This document shows, piece after piece, positions 23,123 through 36,031 of a DNA stretch of 64,000 bases. Each line of letters opens with the position of its first letter. Position 1 is the stretch's first letter. The notes beneath the pieces were generated by a model. That model made no database searches. It worked only from the letters and a program-made list of their open reading frames with translations, and was not told where the DNA came from. A program made the translations under genes and the position numbers. This stretch comes from Berberis thunbergii. Its lineage: Eukaryota > Streptophyta > Magnoliopsida > Ranunculales > Berberidaceae. Where the stretch lies: positions 124,001 to 188,000 of the forward strand of contig QNQO01000837.1 of assembly GCA_003290165.1 (NCBI GenBank), written 5' to 3'.

Positions 23123-24827
23123 TAAAGTAATTATTGAATACATGCAGTTCTCATCAATAATCACTTTTTATACATACAAAGTTATTAAAAAGGAATGGCA
23201 TAGCTTGTCATAACTTGTAGTCTTGCACATTCATTTTGCATGTAGATGTGCCAAATCAACTCCTGGGTTATCTTTTTCAATAATAAAAACTACTATGTGA
23301 TGATACATAAAATGGTGATACCTCTAAGTCATCCAAGTATCGTGATAATCTCGAGAAAATACAAGCCCCAGCATTAGCCCAACACTGGACAGGCCCAAGC
23401 GGTTCTAAGCTCATTCAATTTAAGCAGACCCAGACTCTCACAGCTATCCTCAATACCCGTGAACTCTCCATAATCAAGTATCTCGAGGATTTGCTCCGGA
23501 CAGGCAACTACAACTGCTATTTGCTCCCAACTAGAAAGCAAACACCAAAGTATTTCCACACAAGGAAACTCCCTTTCTACGGAATGTTATTGGATTAAGA
23601 ACTATGTCTCGCGTATCTAGGAGCACAGAGCTAATAGGAAACTTCCCTCCTACAACACGAATCCTAATTAGAGAGGGATCTCCACAAAGGTCTCTCTCAT
23701 CCCTAATCTACGCCTAGGATGGTCTGGTTAAACAAAGATTCTTTGCACTATAAATAAAAAATGAGGTTGGTAAGCTAAGGTATGCTCCAAATTCTCTATT
23801 ACAGCATTACACCTTCCTCAGAGACATGTCTGACTTTAGCATCGGAGTGTTATCAGTCACCACAACAGTGATTCGTGGCTTATGTATGCTATTTGTGCAG
23901 GTCAACAAGAACCAGATTGGAGCAGGGAGCGAAAAACGACTGCATCAGTTTGGTATTGTCCGTGGGGATGGCATAGCTCGTAACTTCACACTAAGCATCG
24001 TTTCTTTTCAAAACATAGATAAATTGTGACCACCAGGTCACGTGACAACGAAAAATCAGGGGACATGATGAACGTTCCAACCGTCCCTATATCGCCTCAT
24101 TCAACAGCCCCTATGTCACGCCCCGATTTTTGAAGAAAACGAAAATTCTAAAATTCACATAGGATTATCCGTTTCTCCCAAAACTCGGGACGTGAAAATT
24201 TAATAACAACATAAACAAATAGCAGCAACAACTAAACATGATTTAGTTACTTAAACAAATAAAAATCTAACCCGGAGAGACTCTGACGTTGCTAGCTCCA
24301 CTAACGAAACTCCAGTAACGCTGCTCAAAAGTCTCTAAACCTGAAAGGCTAATTGGCTACATTCCAAAAGGAATGTACCCAAGAAGCAAAAGCTCACTTG
24401 GGTCATCAATAAAGCTGGTGTGAGAAATCTTCATCCCAAAATCAATAAATCCGCACATGACAACATCAAAATAAACAAAACAATAAACAACCACACTAAC
24501 AAGTAGTTCCTCATTGAGGCAACGGTGTTATCATTCTAACTATAGAAATTGACTATGGCAAGTCTGGCCTGCAGAAATATGAGTAGACTTGCCATCCTGC
24601 ATGAAAAAGTTAAAAGCAACCAGATAATATTTCTAAGTTATCAGTCCCCACAAATGTGATTTATTTTCAAACAATGATACAATTCATAGTCATATTAGAC
24701 TATTATTGAAATATTAACAAAACATATTTGATACCTTTAGGAAGACATGTAGTTCTCATTCAATAATTGAATGAGAATTTAGTTTCTTTCTTTAAGGTAA
24801 TCATGCACATACACAAAAAAAAAAAAT

Positions 24828-24852
24828 TATATATATATATATATATATATAT
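24828..24852 (+). repeat. (TA)n microsatellite
   Basis: About 12 TA units following an A run, inside the solo LTR. The related LTR copy at 53047 lacks it. Confidence 0.9.
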
Positions 24853-26019
24853 CGCTTCTTTTCCACAATCGTTCTATCCTCCTTTTGCCGAACACACCTC
24901 ACCCAAGTGTGTCTCCCTTGCCTTCGAAACCACTCGGAGCGTACATGTTCCAAGTGGGGTGCCACATAGAGGAACATGTCATCTCACCCGACGTTCGATC
25001 AGGGCAAGCATTTCCTAACTCTACACGTACAACCGAACTCACATGGAATGGTGCACCGATATTCAAGCAAGTCTGCATACCCATAATTCTGTCACACGTA
25101 TACAAGCAAGTCTGTATACAAATCACATTTTTCACTTCTTTTTTTTCGGAGTTGTTAAAAATAGCATAAAAAAATAAACTAAAATTCAAAACTCTTTTAT
25201 GGTAACACTTTGTCAATCATAAATAAATCAACCACAGTATCCACCATTCTCTTGGGGAATAAATAATGTTTTCATAAATACATTTCTATAACACAAGAGG
25301 GATCAAACTCATTCAATATAAGGATACTCCTTAGCAAGACAATTTGCAAATCAGTCAAATACAAGTTTATCATCTGATCAGATACTAACCACGTATTTCA
25401 AGCCATAATGTAAAATTACAAATACTAACTTGCATAACACTACTAATACCCAAGTTTATTTACCACGGTGAAATCTAGCACACTAAGAATAACTAAGTAG
25501 CTAAAACCACCTAACACACAACAAATGGAATTAGTTCTCACATCTTCCCTTTGGGGTGGAACTCCTCCATTGATCCCAGCATTGCCGAACACAATCCAAA
25601 CAAATCAACAACATGCCTCCAAACTACATTAACCCGGAGAGGCGAAGATGTGTCGCATCTCAGGACATGAATCACCCAATTCACATAGATATTTGTTATG
25701 ACCATACTAACATGGAAAATTCTATAAGTCAAATAAGCTCTTATTCATTTCCCTCACTCACACTCAAGCAAAGCCATACTCAAGATGACACGTCAGAATT
25801 CCAAGGAAAAATTGGTGTTTTATAGGGACAATCGGATTATGTATCAGCGTTCTAATGGGATTATCAATGGGTTCCAGATCCCACGTTTAGTCACATGACA
25901 CGTGTTATGATAATGCACTAGCAAAATCTTGGGTATCATCCCATCTTACTGGATGTAATCCTATTCCATGCTTACAACTACTGTGACTGATTTTAATCAA
26001 GTAAAAAGTAGTAGAAATA

Positions 26020-26345
26020 TGAACAGAATCTGAAACAGTGATGTAAAACCGGAACAGGAACAATGAACATTGATGTCAAACAGGAACAGGAACAGAAACA
26101 GTGATGTAAAACCGGAACAGTGAACAGTGATATCAAACAGGAACAATGATGTCAAACTAGAACAGTGAACAATGATGTCAAACAGGAACAAGAACAGAAA
26201 CAGTGATGTAAAACCAGAACAGGAATAGTGAACATTGATGTCAAACAAGAACAGGAACTGAAACAGTGATGTAAAATCGGAACAGTGAAAAGTGATATCA
26301 AACAGGAACAGTAATATCAACATGAATTGTGAACAGTGATGTCAA
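26020..26345 (+). repeat. minisatellite of GAACAGTGATGTCAAACAG-like units
   Basis: About a dozen imperfect repeats built from GGAACAG, GTGAACA and TGATGTCAAAC / TGATGTAAAAC modules, inside the solo LTR. It produces an artificial open frame on the minus strand. Confidence 0.85.
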
Positions 26346-26885
26346 TTCATTTTATTTTTATTTTTTATTTAAGGTTTAAATCAAACCAAGATTTCAAATC
26401 AAATTTTCATTAAAGATATAAATCAAACCATTAATGTCAAATCAAATTTTTTTCCTTTATTAAAGATGTAAATAAAATCAAAATGTCTAGGGATAGAGTT
26501 TTACTCACTTCTTTTTGCAAGAATCCAAAGATTTGAGCAATTTCTTCCTTCATCACCTCTCACCTTTTTCAACGTAAGTTTTTCTTTTCTTCTGTGTGTA
26601 TCCAGAGAGAAAAAATGAGGCTAGAGCTTAAATGAATTTTTAATTAAGGTTTATTTGGCTAAACACAACCATCACTCATCTCTTATTCTTTTAACCTTTA
26701 TTTCCCTCTAACCAATACCCTAACCATTAATTTCATGAAAGCCCAAACTCAAGCCCAAGAAAATTGAATAAAACCCATCAAGATTAGGGTTTAACTAAAG
26801 TATATGTGCACCCTTTTTTTTAGAGTGTGACTAATTAGTTTACTTAAGGCAAATGTCTTTTTTTTTGGGTTTTCAAAATTTGGCT

Positions 26886-26888
<3 letters not shown>

Positions 26889-26929
<41 letters not shown>
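26889..26929 (+). repeat. (CA)n microsatellite
   Basis: About 20 uninterrupted CA units in the solo LTR. Confidence 0.97.
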
Positions 26930-26931
<2 letters not shown>

Positions 26932-27416
26932 TATTCTATTTAGTAATGACAAACAAAACAAATCTTTTTTCCCAATAATTGAGATTACAACATATGCCAC
27001 AATTAATAAATAAGAAATTTTTATATTTATTTAATTAGGCGGGTATTACACCCTATCTTGCACGCGCAGCCAACTCACGCTCCCGTACCAATGGCAACAA
27101 CGACAGATCACTGAATCGATACGCTGGCATCCCAAATACAACGGATCGCCAAAGCGGTGGAGGCTCTCACGCGATAGGATCCACCACCCGCCAATGGAGA
27201 TCAGAAGCAGCACAGACCTCCGCTTCCTACAGACGATAGGGAACAAGCGCAGGAAAGCCAAGCACCCGCCAGTTCCTATTGGACTAAAGGAGGTTTTGCG
27301 GCTAACACTGATTTCAACGCCTAGGCAGATAGGCTCGACTGGGAACCCCCTTCGCAGAGGGGCACACAACCCAAATAGGAACTCGACTCCTGTATCGCCT
27401 ATTTGTCTCGTCATTT

Positions 27417-28330
27417 GTGGACCAAATCATAAACGAGGCCCTACTGAGGAAGTCTATTCCTCAGAAGCTCGACTCCTACGACAGAACCACCGATCCCTTT
27501 GACCACCTGCGCCATTACCAGCACGTAATGGTCTTTAAAGAGGGATCTGAATCCGTATCATGTAGGACCTTTCCCACTAGTCTGAAAAGTTCTGCATTGA
27601 CATGGTTCCACAGCCTTCTGCCGAAGTCCATCGACTCATTCAAAACGCCAGCGAAATAATTTTTGACTCGTTTCGTTGGAAGCCAACGCTTCCGAAAAGG
27701 CCCACACTACATACTCTCCCTGAGGCAGAGGCCTGGCGAGACACTTCGAGAGTACGTCATGCACTTCAACAATGAGCTGGCCCTCATAGACAGATGCAAC
27801 GATGATACAGTCGTGACAGCCTTCACTGCGAGCCTCAGAGAGAGAAAACTCTACGAAGATCTCACCCTGGAGTCCCCCTCTGGACACGGCAGAGCTCCTC
27901 AAGAGCGTCCAAAGACACATCACCCTGGAAGAGTCGAGGACCTCAAAGAGGGAAACTGAAGGGGACAAGAGGCCCTCCGCGCCCAGAGACAAGAAGGAAA
28001 TAAAGAGACCCTCAAATGAGGAACGAAACAAGAGGAAGCGTAGTAATAACAGGCCAGACCCTGGTCGGTTCAGGCTGGAGAACTCGTCCAACTACGTTGG
28101 ATCCAGAACAGTGACTATCCTAAATGCTAACTTGTCAGACGTACTCAAATCAATGAAAAACTGGGAGAAATTGAAATGACCCCCAAAAACACGCGGAGAC
28201 CCCGTCAAACGCGATAACGGCAAGTACTGCACGTACCACAAATAAAGTGGCCGCAACACCAATGATTGTAAGAGTCTGAGGTACGAGGTCGAGTATTGGA
28301 TCCGCAAGGGCAAACTAAAAGATTTCATGC
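27417..28330 (+). pseudogene. gypsy gag remnant (element 1)
   Basis: The Retrotrans_gag domain is recognisable: IPQKLDSYDRTTDPFDHLRH, then SALTWFHSLLPKSIDSF, then (after a TAA at 27658 and a continuing frame) RPGETLREYVMHFNNELALI. A decayed zinc-knuckle region, KYCTYHK-stop-SGRNTNDCK, lies at about 28218-28270. Stops and a frame change make it non-coding now. Confidence 0.85.
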
Positions 28331-28399
28331 AGTCCGAGAAGCTAGCGGAGTAGACAAAGGACAGCGGGAGTCAGTTAAAGAAATAAAAAATGAGACTCC

Positions 28400-28945
28400 A
28401 GGGATAATGTACGTCATTCATGGAGTCAGATCAAATGAAGACCAGTCACACAGGTCCCGCAAACGAACACTACTGGATATGTGGACACAATCAGCGGATG
28501 AGGACAAACACATCTGCCACTCAAAGGTCCAGAGCCATATTCCCACCTTGACCTTTACGGACAAGGACCTCGAAGGAGTTTGAGCACCACATAACGATGT
28601 CGTAGTTATCTCGATCTCCATAACAAGGTGGGAGGTAAAGAGAGCTCTGGTTGACACAAGAAGTTTAATTAACGTTCTGTTCTACAACGCAACAATCTGC
28701 AGCGTGGACCTCAAGGAGGAAAACCTTACGTCTTCAGAACACTCATTGATCGGATTCAGCGGGGGAAAATGTTTCCCCATCGAAAAGATAATGTTGGCTA
28801 CAGTAGCATGATAGTCATAGCTCAATAAAGTCTTATTTCTAGACTTCATGGTGGTAGACGCACCGTCATCCTACAATCTCATTCTGGGAAGACTTTGGCT
28901 CCAACAGATGGAAGCAGTGGTTTCCACCCTTCACCAGTGTGATAA
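28400..28945 (+). pseudogene. gypsy aspartic protease remnant (element 1)
   Basis: Frame reads MYVIHGVRSNEDQSHRSRKR, LTFTDKDLEGV-stop-APHNDVV, then RALVDTRSLINVLFY, then APSSYNLILGRLWLQQMEAV. This is the retroviral-type protease pattern, but the catalytic D-T/S-G has become DTR and stops interrupt it. It is followed directly by non-coding 3' sequence, not by reverse transcriptase. Confidence 0.75.
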
Positions 28946-30232
28946 GTATATTGATAACCACTTCGAATGAACCACACGTGGAGACCAACCTACAACACGA
29001 GGCTGCCACTATGCCACACTAAAATAAATAGAGTGCTCCCAAATTCAGCTACATCATATAGAGCAGCCTTACCCAGTGCAAGGCCAAAAGACGGAAGATA
29101 CATCATTTTCAAGCGGTACAGTAACAATCAGTTCTTCTGCCCAGCGAGTCGTAAAGGCCATGGCAAGTGGGAACACATCCCCTCGACATTCCATCGGTCA
29201 GCAGTGAAATCCAAGCACACGAAGACACAAGTGGTACGGTCTAACACCAAGGCATCTCCCTTGGTAGGAAATCTGTACTACTTCTCCGCGAAATGTGAAG
29301 AAATTACGAGATCTTAGCAGATCAACCACATACTCACCCATAGCAGATGACCACGCATAACAACAACTATTATTGTGCCTGGCCTTTACAAATGTCAGAA
29401 CATTCGGAGATTCCAGATATGGAGATCCACCTTCAACTTTTGGAAAACCCAAAACTTTTTCTTCAGCTTTTGAAAAACCCAAAGCATTATCTTCAAGATA
29501 AGCTCCGCGAAATATAGTGCCTACAATGATTGGAAAACACCATTATATAGACATGATGGTTCACCAAGCGAGCACTCTAGCATTAACCGTCAAACATTAA
29601 ATACGGTATGGAAAATGAGGAGACTATGATCCCCAAGAAAACTGCGCAGAACACGTCATTCAAATTAATGGCGTTGCACGTAATCCCATCAATTAAGGGG
29701 GAGTAACCGATACTCAACTGTCACACAGCCCATGTCGTACACGTGTTACCATGCAATTTACGGCGTACACACAACACACTACGCTCTAACCCCTCCTTTG
29801 CAGGCCCATGGGCTCCACCCATTATTCAAACAACATTTTGTCGCATGCTTGACGCAAGCATTAAGAAATCCTAGCCCATCCTGACTTACGGATTGTACCT
29901 ACAGATCACCTACTGATTCAAGGTAACTTCGTCCACATTATGCTACCACTAAATTCACACGCCCCCAATAGGCGGAACTTATTTTCAAACCATGCAAGCT
30001 TAGTCAGCTAAAGCTGGTGACAATAGCTTCTGGTTCAACCCGACACCTAGTCCGCTCAACGCGAGCATCGACTGTTTAGGAAGTAAGAGTCTAATCAGCA
30101 CTATCACGCTTGGTAATGTCTACTCACAAGGGATCACTGCTCCCTTGCGGCCAATGATCACCGAACCTAATCAGGCAAGCCTAGTTGATGAGTGGTGATG
30201 ACTAGCAACAAAAGCTTCTGATCAAAACCTGG
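28946..30232 (+). other. 3' non-coding part of gypsy element 1
   Basis: Parts (AATTAATGGC.TTGCA, GGAGTAACCGATACT, GTACACGTG) align with 46670-46760 of element 2, showing the two elements share one family. 30045-30170 holds a weak first unit of the tandem array. No coding region supported. Confidence 0.55.
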
Positions 30233-31000
30233 ACTTGTAGCCCCTACCGCGATGGTGTAGATAGTCTGGAAGGTGGGAGCTTAGTCAGTCCCGAGCTGAT
30301 TTCGATGGCTCGCCAGGGGACCACTGCTTTTCAGCGTGGCCGTCAAATCACCAAACTTGGACTTGTAGCCCGCGCTGTGAGGGTGTAGATAGTATAGAAG
30401 GTGGGAACCCAGTCAGCCACGACCTAATTCCGACGGTTTGCCACATGACCGCTGTTATTCAGTGTGGCAACCGAACCCTCCCAAATTTGTAGCTTGGTGC
30501 ACTTAGGTGTAGATAATTTTGATGGTGGGAGCCTAGTCAGTCCCGACTAATTTTGATGGCTTGCCACATGACCCCTGCTCTTTAGCCTGGTTGCCAAACC
30601 TCTTTCGAATTCGTAGCCCCCACCGCGCGGGGAGGGTATAGATGGTTCGAAAGGTGGGAGCCTAGTCAGCCTTGAACTGATTTCGACGGCTTGCCACAAG
30701 ACCACTACTCTTCAGCCTGGTCGCCAAACTTATACTCCCCGAATCTGTAGCCCACTTTGCTTGGTCACACACGATTCGGAATATGGGAGCTTAGTCAATC
30801 ACGCACTGATCCCAACGACTTGCCACGAGACCACTGTTCTTCAACCTGGTCGCCATACTTTTACTCCCCGAATCTGTAGCCCACTTTGCTTGGTCATACA
30901 CGATTCAAAAAGTGGAAGCCTAATCAGTCTCACACTAATCCCAATGGCTTGCCATAAGACCACTGTTCTTCAACCTGGTCACCAAACACAAATCTAGCCG
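30233..31000 (+). repeat. tandem array, six units of about 125 bp
   Basis: Units start near 30233, 30361, 30485, 30609, 30743 and 30870. Each has TGTAGCCC, a GTGTAGAT-like block, GGTGGGAGCCTAGTCAG, CGACGGCTTGCCAC, GACCACTG.TCTTCAGCCTGG and CGCCAAAC. The last two are most alike. It lies in the 3' untranslated part of gypsy element 1; such arrays are known from the Tat lineage of Ty3/gypsy. Confidence 0.85.
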
Positions 31001-31190
31001 AATCAGCATCTTCACGCTCAAACGGATTGACATCCTAATATTCGCGAATGCCATTCGCACCGATACAAAGATCATATGACCAATGCCCGGATAAAAGCTA
31101 TTTAGGATGCCAGTCTGAGCTTACGGCGCCTGACTCGGCACGAACACTCTGATACATGTTCTCAGCCATTATTAAAGTTAATTATTAGGA

Positions 31191-33600
31191 TGCCCGGTTT
31201 TTTTTTTCTTGGGTGGTTCTCTGTTCACAATGTGGTGTGTTTTTGCTTAATAAAAAAGCTAATTATTAAAGTTATTTTAGTTTAAAAAGCTTTCAATTCT
31301 TTTAATTAATCAATTTAAATTATAATTAATAATAGTATAATTTATAAAAAAATTTAAATTAATAATAATATAATTAAATTAAATTTTAGTATAATTATAT
31401 TAGAGTGAAATTAATAAAATATAATAATATAATTGAAATTAAATTGATATAGAAAAGTAAAAGATATATTTAAATAATAATGAGAAATTAAACAAGGGGG
31501 AAATGATTGGAGTAACAAAGAAATATGGAATCCCTAAATTTAGCTTTTGGTTAAAATGAAATTTAGTTAAAATGAGAGATGGTTGGTAAACCAATTGAAT
31601 AAGTTAAACTTGCTTTTAATTATTCTAATTATAATCAATCAATTGTTGATTAAGTTAGATTATATAAGTTGATGATTTCTGATATTTTATTTTTACAATT
31701 ACTCTCCAAAACAGATGTAATGAACCTAGGAGTATTACATTGTTATTATTTATTATTATTATTAATTTTCTTCACATCATATTCGACAACTACAAATCAC
31801 TACTACTGCCAAAAATCACTATGTTTCAAATCTTGGTGTGAAATTTCAATCCATAATTGATAAAATAATCCTAAGTTTCCTAATCAGGTAAAAAAAATCC
31901 CAAACTTCCAAATTCCTTAGCTTGCTAATTTTAGTTCAGTTTTCTAAATTAAGACTCACCCTTCTTCCTACTTAATTGTCTTCTCCTCAACACTTTCAAC
32001 AGGTTAAAAAAAAAACAATCAAAACTTTTTCTTTATAAATCAAAAGCAAAGCCTCATATTCAGCAGCAACGCTGTTTGTGTGATATTGAAAGTGGCAATG
32101 GCTTTTATGAGATACACTACTTGTAAGAGAGTCGTAGCAAAGGCAAAGAGGAGTTTGTCCGAGTTCAATACAATGGTAATGTATTTGATATGTTATTAAT
32201 TTTCAATAAGTTTCTCTAAGTTAAGCATCAAAATAGTTTTAGTTTCATGAATTGAGGTTTTTGCCTGATGATGGTATTTTTTATTGTTGAGTGTTCACCG
32301 TACATCAACACTATCACCTGATTAGGACAATTGCCATTGTGAGCTGCATGGGAATCACACTATCAGACTCCATGATCTTCTGTACAGTATCAAATTCTTA
32401 TATTTGATCGAAAGCTTGAAAATTTGATTTGTTTATTTGGTAAAAGAAAACATAAGATTGATGATAATCACACTCTTGAAAAAGCCTTGGATGCGTAATA
32501 TTCCACCCAATGGAACAAACCTAAGTTTTCTGTTCCCATATTTTTTTTTAATTTATTTTGAAGTTTATAGTATTTGTACATTGTAGGGTTTTCTAGTGTA
32601 TCAGGTTAGACTGTTGATTGTAGGGTATTTTTCAGTTTAATCATCTACGATCAACTCTAACTTAGGAAATCAAAATACAATAGAAAAATCTTTCTAACCC
32701 ATTCTGTAACACTTTTCTATTCTGCAACATAGGTAGACTTCTATTCTGTGACACTTTCCTATGTTGTAACATAGGTAGACATCTATTCTCTAACACAACC
32801 CCAATCCAAAAGTGTTTGTGCACGTATTTGTTTGTCATGTTTTCCTACTCTTTTTTTTGTTTATACTAATTTTTTCTAACAAGAGTAAAAATTAATATTA
32901 AAAAAAAAAACGGGTGAAAGAGTTTTTCCATTGTAGGGGTTTTTAGTGTATCATATTGGAGTATTTATTTAGGGTATTTTTCAGTTTAATCTTCCGCAAT
33001 CAATCCTAACTTTATTACACGTAGTAGAAGGTTTATTAGTAGAATTGTTGTAGTAGAAGAATCAAGACTAGGAGTGTTAGCGATTGAGAAACAGGGTGGC
33101 TTTTACATCTATGCGTCTGTTTATGTATTCATATTTATTTACCTAGCGTTCCTACATTAAATGCCGCAAAATTTCCACATTTCTTATTGTACAACAATTA
33201 TATGGTTAATGGTACTTTGTTTTCTCAGGACAAGTATATCATTACTCTATCACATTCTCACTTTGTTCTGTCACAAACACAGGTAAATTCTGAAAAAACA
33301 TAAGAAGAAGAAGAAGATAAGAAGAGAGAGAGGAAGGGGGGTTAGGCAAACCTGGAGTAGGGAGATGAAATCACAGAGGAGGAAAGGAGATTGCGGAGAT
33401 GAGAGTCTCTGATGGGATGGAGATCTTCACAAAGATGAGAAGAAATCTTCGATCAGCCTTTCATAGAGACAAGAAGAGATCTTCGATTGAGTCTCTGATG
33501 CGATGGAGTCTTCGTGGAGATGAGATGAGGTTTTCAGTGGAGCGTTGATGCTGGAGAGAGACGAGGAGATGAGAGGTCTTTTGTGTCCCGTGAACGGTAT
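31191..33600. other. AT-rich intergenic DNA
   Basis: Very AT-rich to about 31870. At 32098-32175 a plus-strand frame MAFMRYTTCKRVVAKAKRSL ends at a GT donor (ATG|GTAATG), like a first exon with a basic organelle-type presequence, but I found no following exon and do not call a gene. 32590-33000 has a locally repeated block (TTGTAGGG.TTT..TAGTGTATCA). Confidence 0.35.
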
Positions 33601-34340
33601 TCCTAGTATGAGCAAGGAGTCTGAGGAATCTATGACACGTGCTGAAATCCCTCACTCACCAGTAAAATCTCAAACAAACACCCAAAATGCTATTTCAAAT
33701 GGGAATAAGATTCATATTCCCATAAAATGGGTGCAACCAAACACACCCTAAGGATGATGACAATGTACCTATGGCTGAAGCAAGTGAAAGTGTCCATATA
33801 GACACTGGAGACGGAGAAGATGTTGCCTTGGATTCTACTACATCATCTAACAAATGCAAGCGAACATGTGACAACGATGATCCCGAGTTTGCTAAGACCA
33901 TATGGGTTTTGTTTCTATTACATGTAAAGCTTGGGTTTTGTTTAATTGGCGTTTGGGAGTATGCGGTTTAGTAATTGGTCTTTGTCTTTAACCCTTTTTA
34001 TTGTTTAATTAACAACAGAAGTTTGACTTGTTATGTTTATGCAGTAAATATGCTTTTATTTTGAAAATTTTAGTCAAAATATGTATTGCTAATTTTGTTT
34101 TACTAGAATTCTGAATACCAGTATTGAACGTTGCTTTCTCATTGAAAGATTTAAGCAGACGTCGAGTTTAAAATTATACTATAAGGATGTTTTGATCAAA
34201 TCATATTCTAGTTTATATATATAAGTAGAATTGTGGGATCTTGATAATTAAAAAATAAAAATAAAAATTTCATAATTAGTTTTGGGCAACTAAACACTCA
34301 CAATAAGAATTGGATAAGATAAATGGTTTGATAGGATGAG
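33601..34340 (-). repeat. dispersed element related to 9468-9683
   Basis: GCAACCAAACACACCCTAAGG at 33731-33751 is the reverse of the end motif at 9470. 34215-34330 matches the inner part of that copy. Between them 33771-33900 holds a plus-strand frame MAEASESVHIDTGDGEDVAL, acidic and unidentified. Confidence 0.45.
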
Positions 34341-35819
34341 ATTCCAATGTAGGTTTGAATTGGTTAAGATATATGGTTTGATAGATTTTCTGAATATAGA
34401 TATCTTGCTATTTAATTTTCTTTTTACCCTAATCTATAAATTTAGGGGTTTTTTTTTCTTCTTAATTTTGAGAATATAGATTATCTCAACTTTTAGAAAA
34501 TCTCGCCAGAGGTGATATTTCTTATTGAATTTTTTTTCTTCTCATACTCACATTGATGCTTACAACAAATTTTTAGACTGAATCCAACATTTTGGTGTCT
34601 TTCAGTATGGTGCAATATGCATATAAACTGTAACTTCCTTATGAATTCTTTGGTAATGCTGCAATACAGGAAGTTCTCAAAATCAAGGAAGAGCACCCCA
34701 ATGACAACCAATGTATTGTCTATCTTACAATCCAGATAGGTTTTTTGTATATCCTACGTGGCACAAATTATGTATTTGGCATAGCTTAAGTAAAAATTTA
34801 AACCCTGATACTTTCCTCTTCACTCCATCTTCTCTCATTTTTTCTCATCTTTTTCTTCTCCACAAGCTTCATTTTCTTGCTTTCTGCTTCTCCATCTTCT
34901 TTCTTCCATATTTTTTCATCTCACTCTATGTTTCTTGACGTCAACGCCTCACTCACTCAGGCACCCATTTGAAACATTTTAAGACCAAATCGCTCCACAC
35001 AAAAGGTGAAAGAGATCCCCCAAGTGAAATTTCAAAAGAGAGATACCCATTGAGGGTTTTCGATCGAATCTCGAACAATTGGTGAGTTTTCTCTCACTCG
35101 AGTAAGGGTTTTTATGATTGTTCTTTGTGATTTGGTGTCTTTTGTTTTGATGGGTTACTTTCTGATATATATATATATATTTTTAAGGTTTGTAAATGTG
35201 TGAAGATGCATTTTACTCCGAACCTCCAACTAAGGGTTTTTAAAGTTTGTTTTGATGGGTTACTTTCCTCTTCACTCCAATAAAGTAAAATTTGAACCAT
35301 TTTTTTTATCAAATTTGATTGGTTTATGTTGTTGTTTTTGATTACATGAGTTGAGTTTAAGAACCCTAGATCTTGAATTTTTATAGCTTTAATTGAAAAA
35401 GTATTTTATAGTAGTGCCAACGGCATGAATATTACACTAATACACTTGCATATCACAAAACATGAATAATTTATGCATTATAAAAATATATGAAAAAAAG
35501 ACGCATCACATGCAAAAATTAACGGTCAGGATAGATTGGCTCCACTATATCCAAATGCGAAGGGTCCCCTAATTTATGAGCAATATGGACTGTGACCGTG
35601 CATTACCGTGTGGGTCTCACTAAATCACCGCAAAGCTAACTCCCAATTAGAACAAAAAAGACGGGTTTGCAAGTTCAAATTTCCCAAACCAAGTCAACCT
35701 ATAACTAACCCTATCTACCTCCTTCCTCCTAATTTAATTTTGGTCTAATCACCCAATTAGAGTATTACTTAAACCGGAATCTTACATTCCACGCTATCCC
35801 ACCCCAAAAAACACAATTC
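34341..35819. other. intergenic DNA upstream of histone H3.3
   Basis: No gene supported. 34800-34930 is CT-rich and leader-like, and 35075-35085 contains TTGGTGAGTTTT, a possible donor, but no coding exon follows. Short (TA)n at about 35165. Confidence 0.35.
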
Positions 35820-35960
35820 TCCCTCGATCCTCGTCGCCCCAAACCACCCAATAAGATCGCAGCAAATAAACACTTTCAGCCAATCAAATACAAGCACACG
35901 GATCGTGTGTTTTCTGAACGGTCTAGAGAAAACCTTAAACACAGCTCATATAAAATCCCC
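35820..35960 (+). promoter_or_regulatory. histone H3.3 core promoter
   Basis: CCAAT at 35880-35884; CACGGATC at 35897-35904, one base from the plant histone octamer CGCGGATC and set in the palindrome ACACGGATCGTGT; TATAAAA at 35949-35955, about 205 bp before the ATG. The order and spacing suit a plant histone promoter. Inferred from motifs only. Confidence 0.6.
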
Positions 35961-36031
35961 TCTCATCCCCTAATTTTCCCCATTATTCACTTTAGAAGAA
36001 AGAAAGAAAGAAAAAAGTATTCCAATCTTCG

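Larger units (their letters stand above)
24114..27050. mobile_element. 2.9-kb solo LTR with perfect 5-bp target duplication
   Basis: Starts TGTCACGCCCCGATTTT, ends AGGCGGGTATTACA, 2937 bp, with CCCTA on both sides (24109-24113, 27051-27055). It lies inside gypsy element 1, just before the gag region. Its first ~1.1 kb is repeated at 53047. No internal coding region or primer-binding site, hence a recombined solo LTR. Confidence 0.85.
23301..31190 (+). mobile_element. Ty3/gypsy gag-protease retroelement 1, decayed, with nested solo LTR
   Basis: The left LTR-like part (23301-24108) shares CTGACTTTAGCATCGGAGTG and the CACAACAGT...GTGCAGGTCAA block with the LTRs of the element at 42202. Then comes the solo LTR 24114-27050, then gag and protease remnants (27060-28960), a 3' region shared with element 2 (GGGGGAGTAACCGATACT at about 29698), and a tandem array. 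No reverse transcriptase or integrase seen, so it is a deletion derivative. Left and right limits are approximate; a matching right LTR was not delimited. Confidence 0.65.

Noticed and set aside
25997..26323. 108-codon minus-strand frame rich in FLFLFDI
   Set aside because: Translation of the GAACAG minisatellite in the solo LTR.
30233..31000. CRISPR-like tandem array
   Set aside because: Units are continuous, diverged and about 125 bp, with no repeat-spacer alternation, in a plant retroelement.
33771..33971. small acidic protein gene
   Set aside because: No introns, partner exon or known motif, and it abuts a repeat end.
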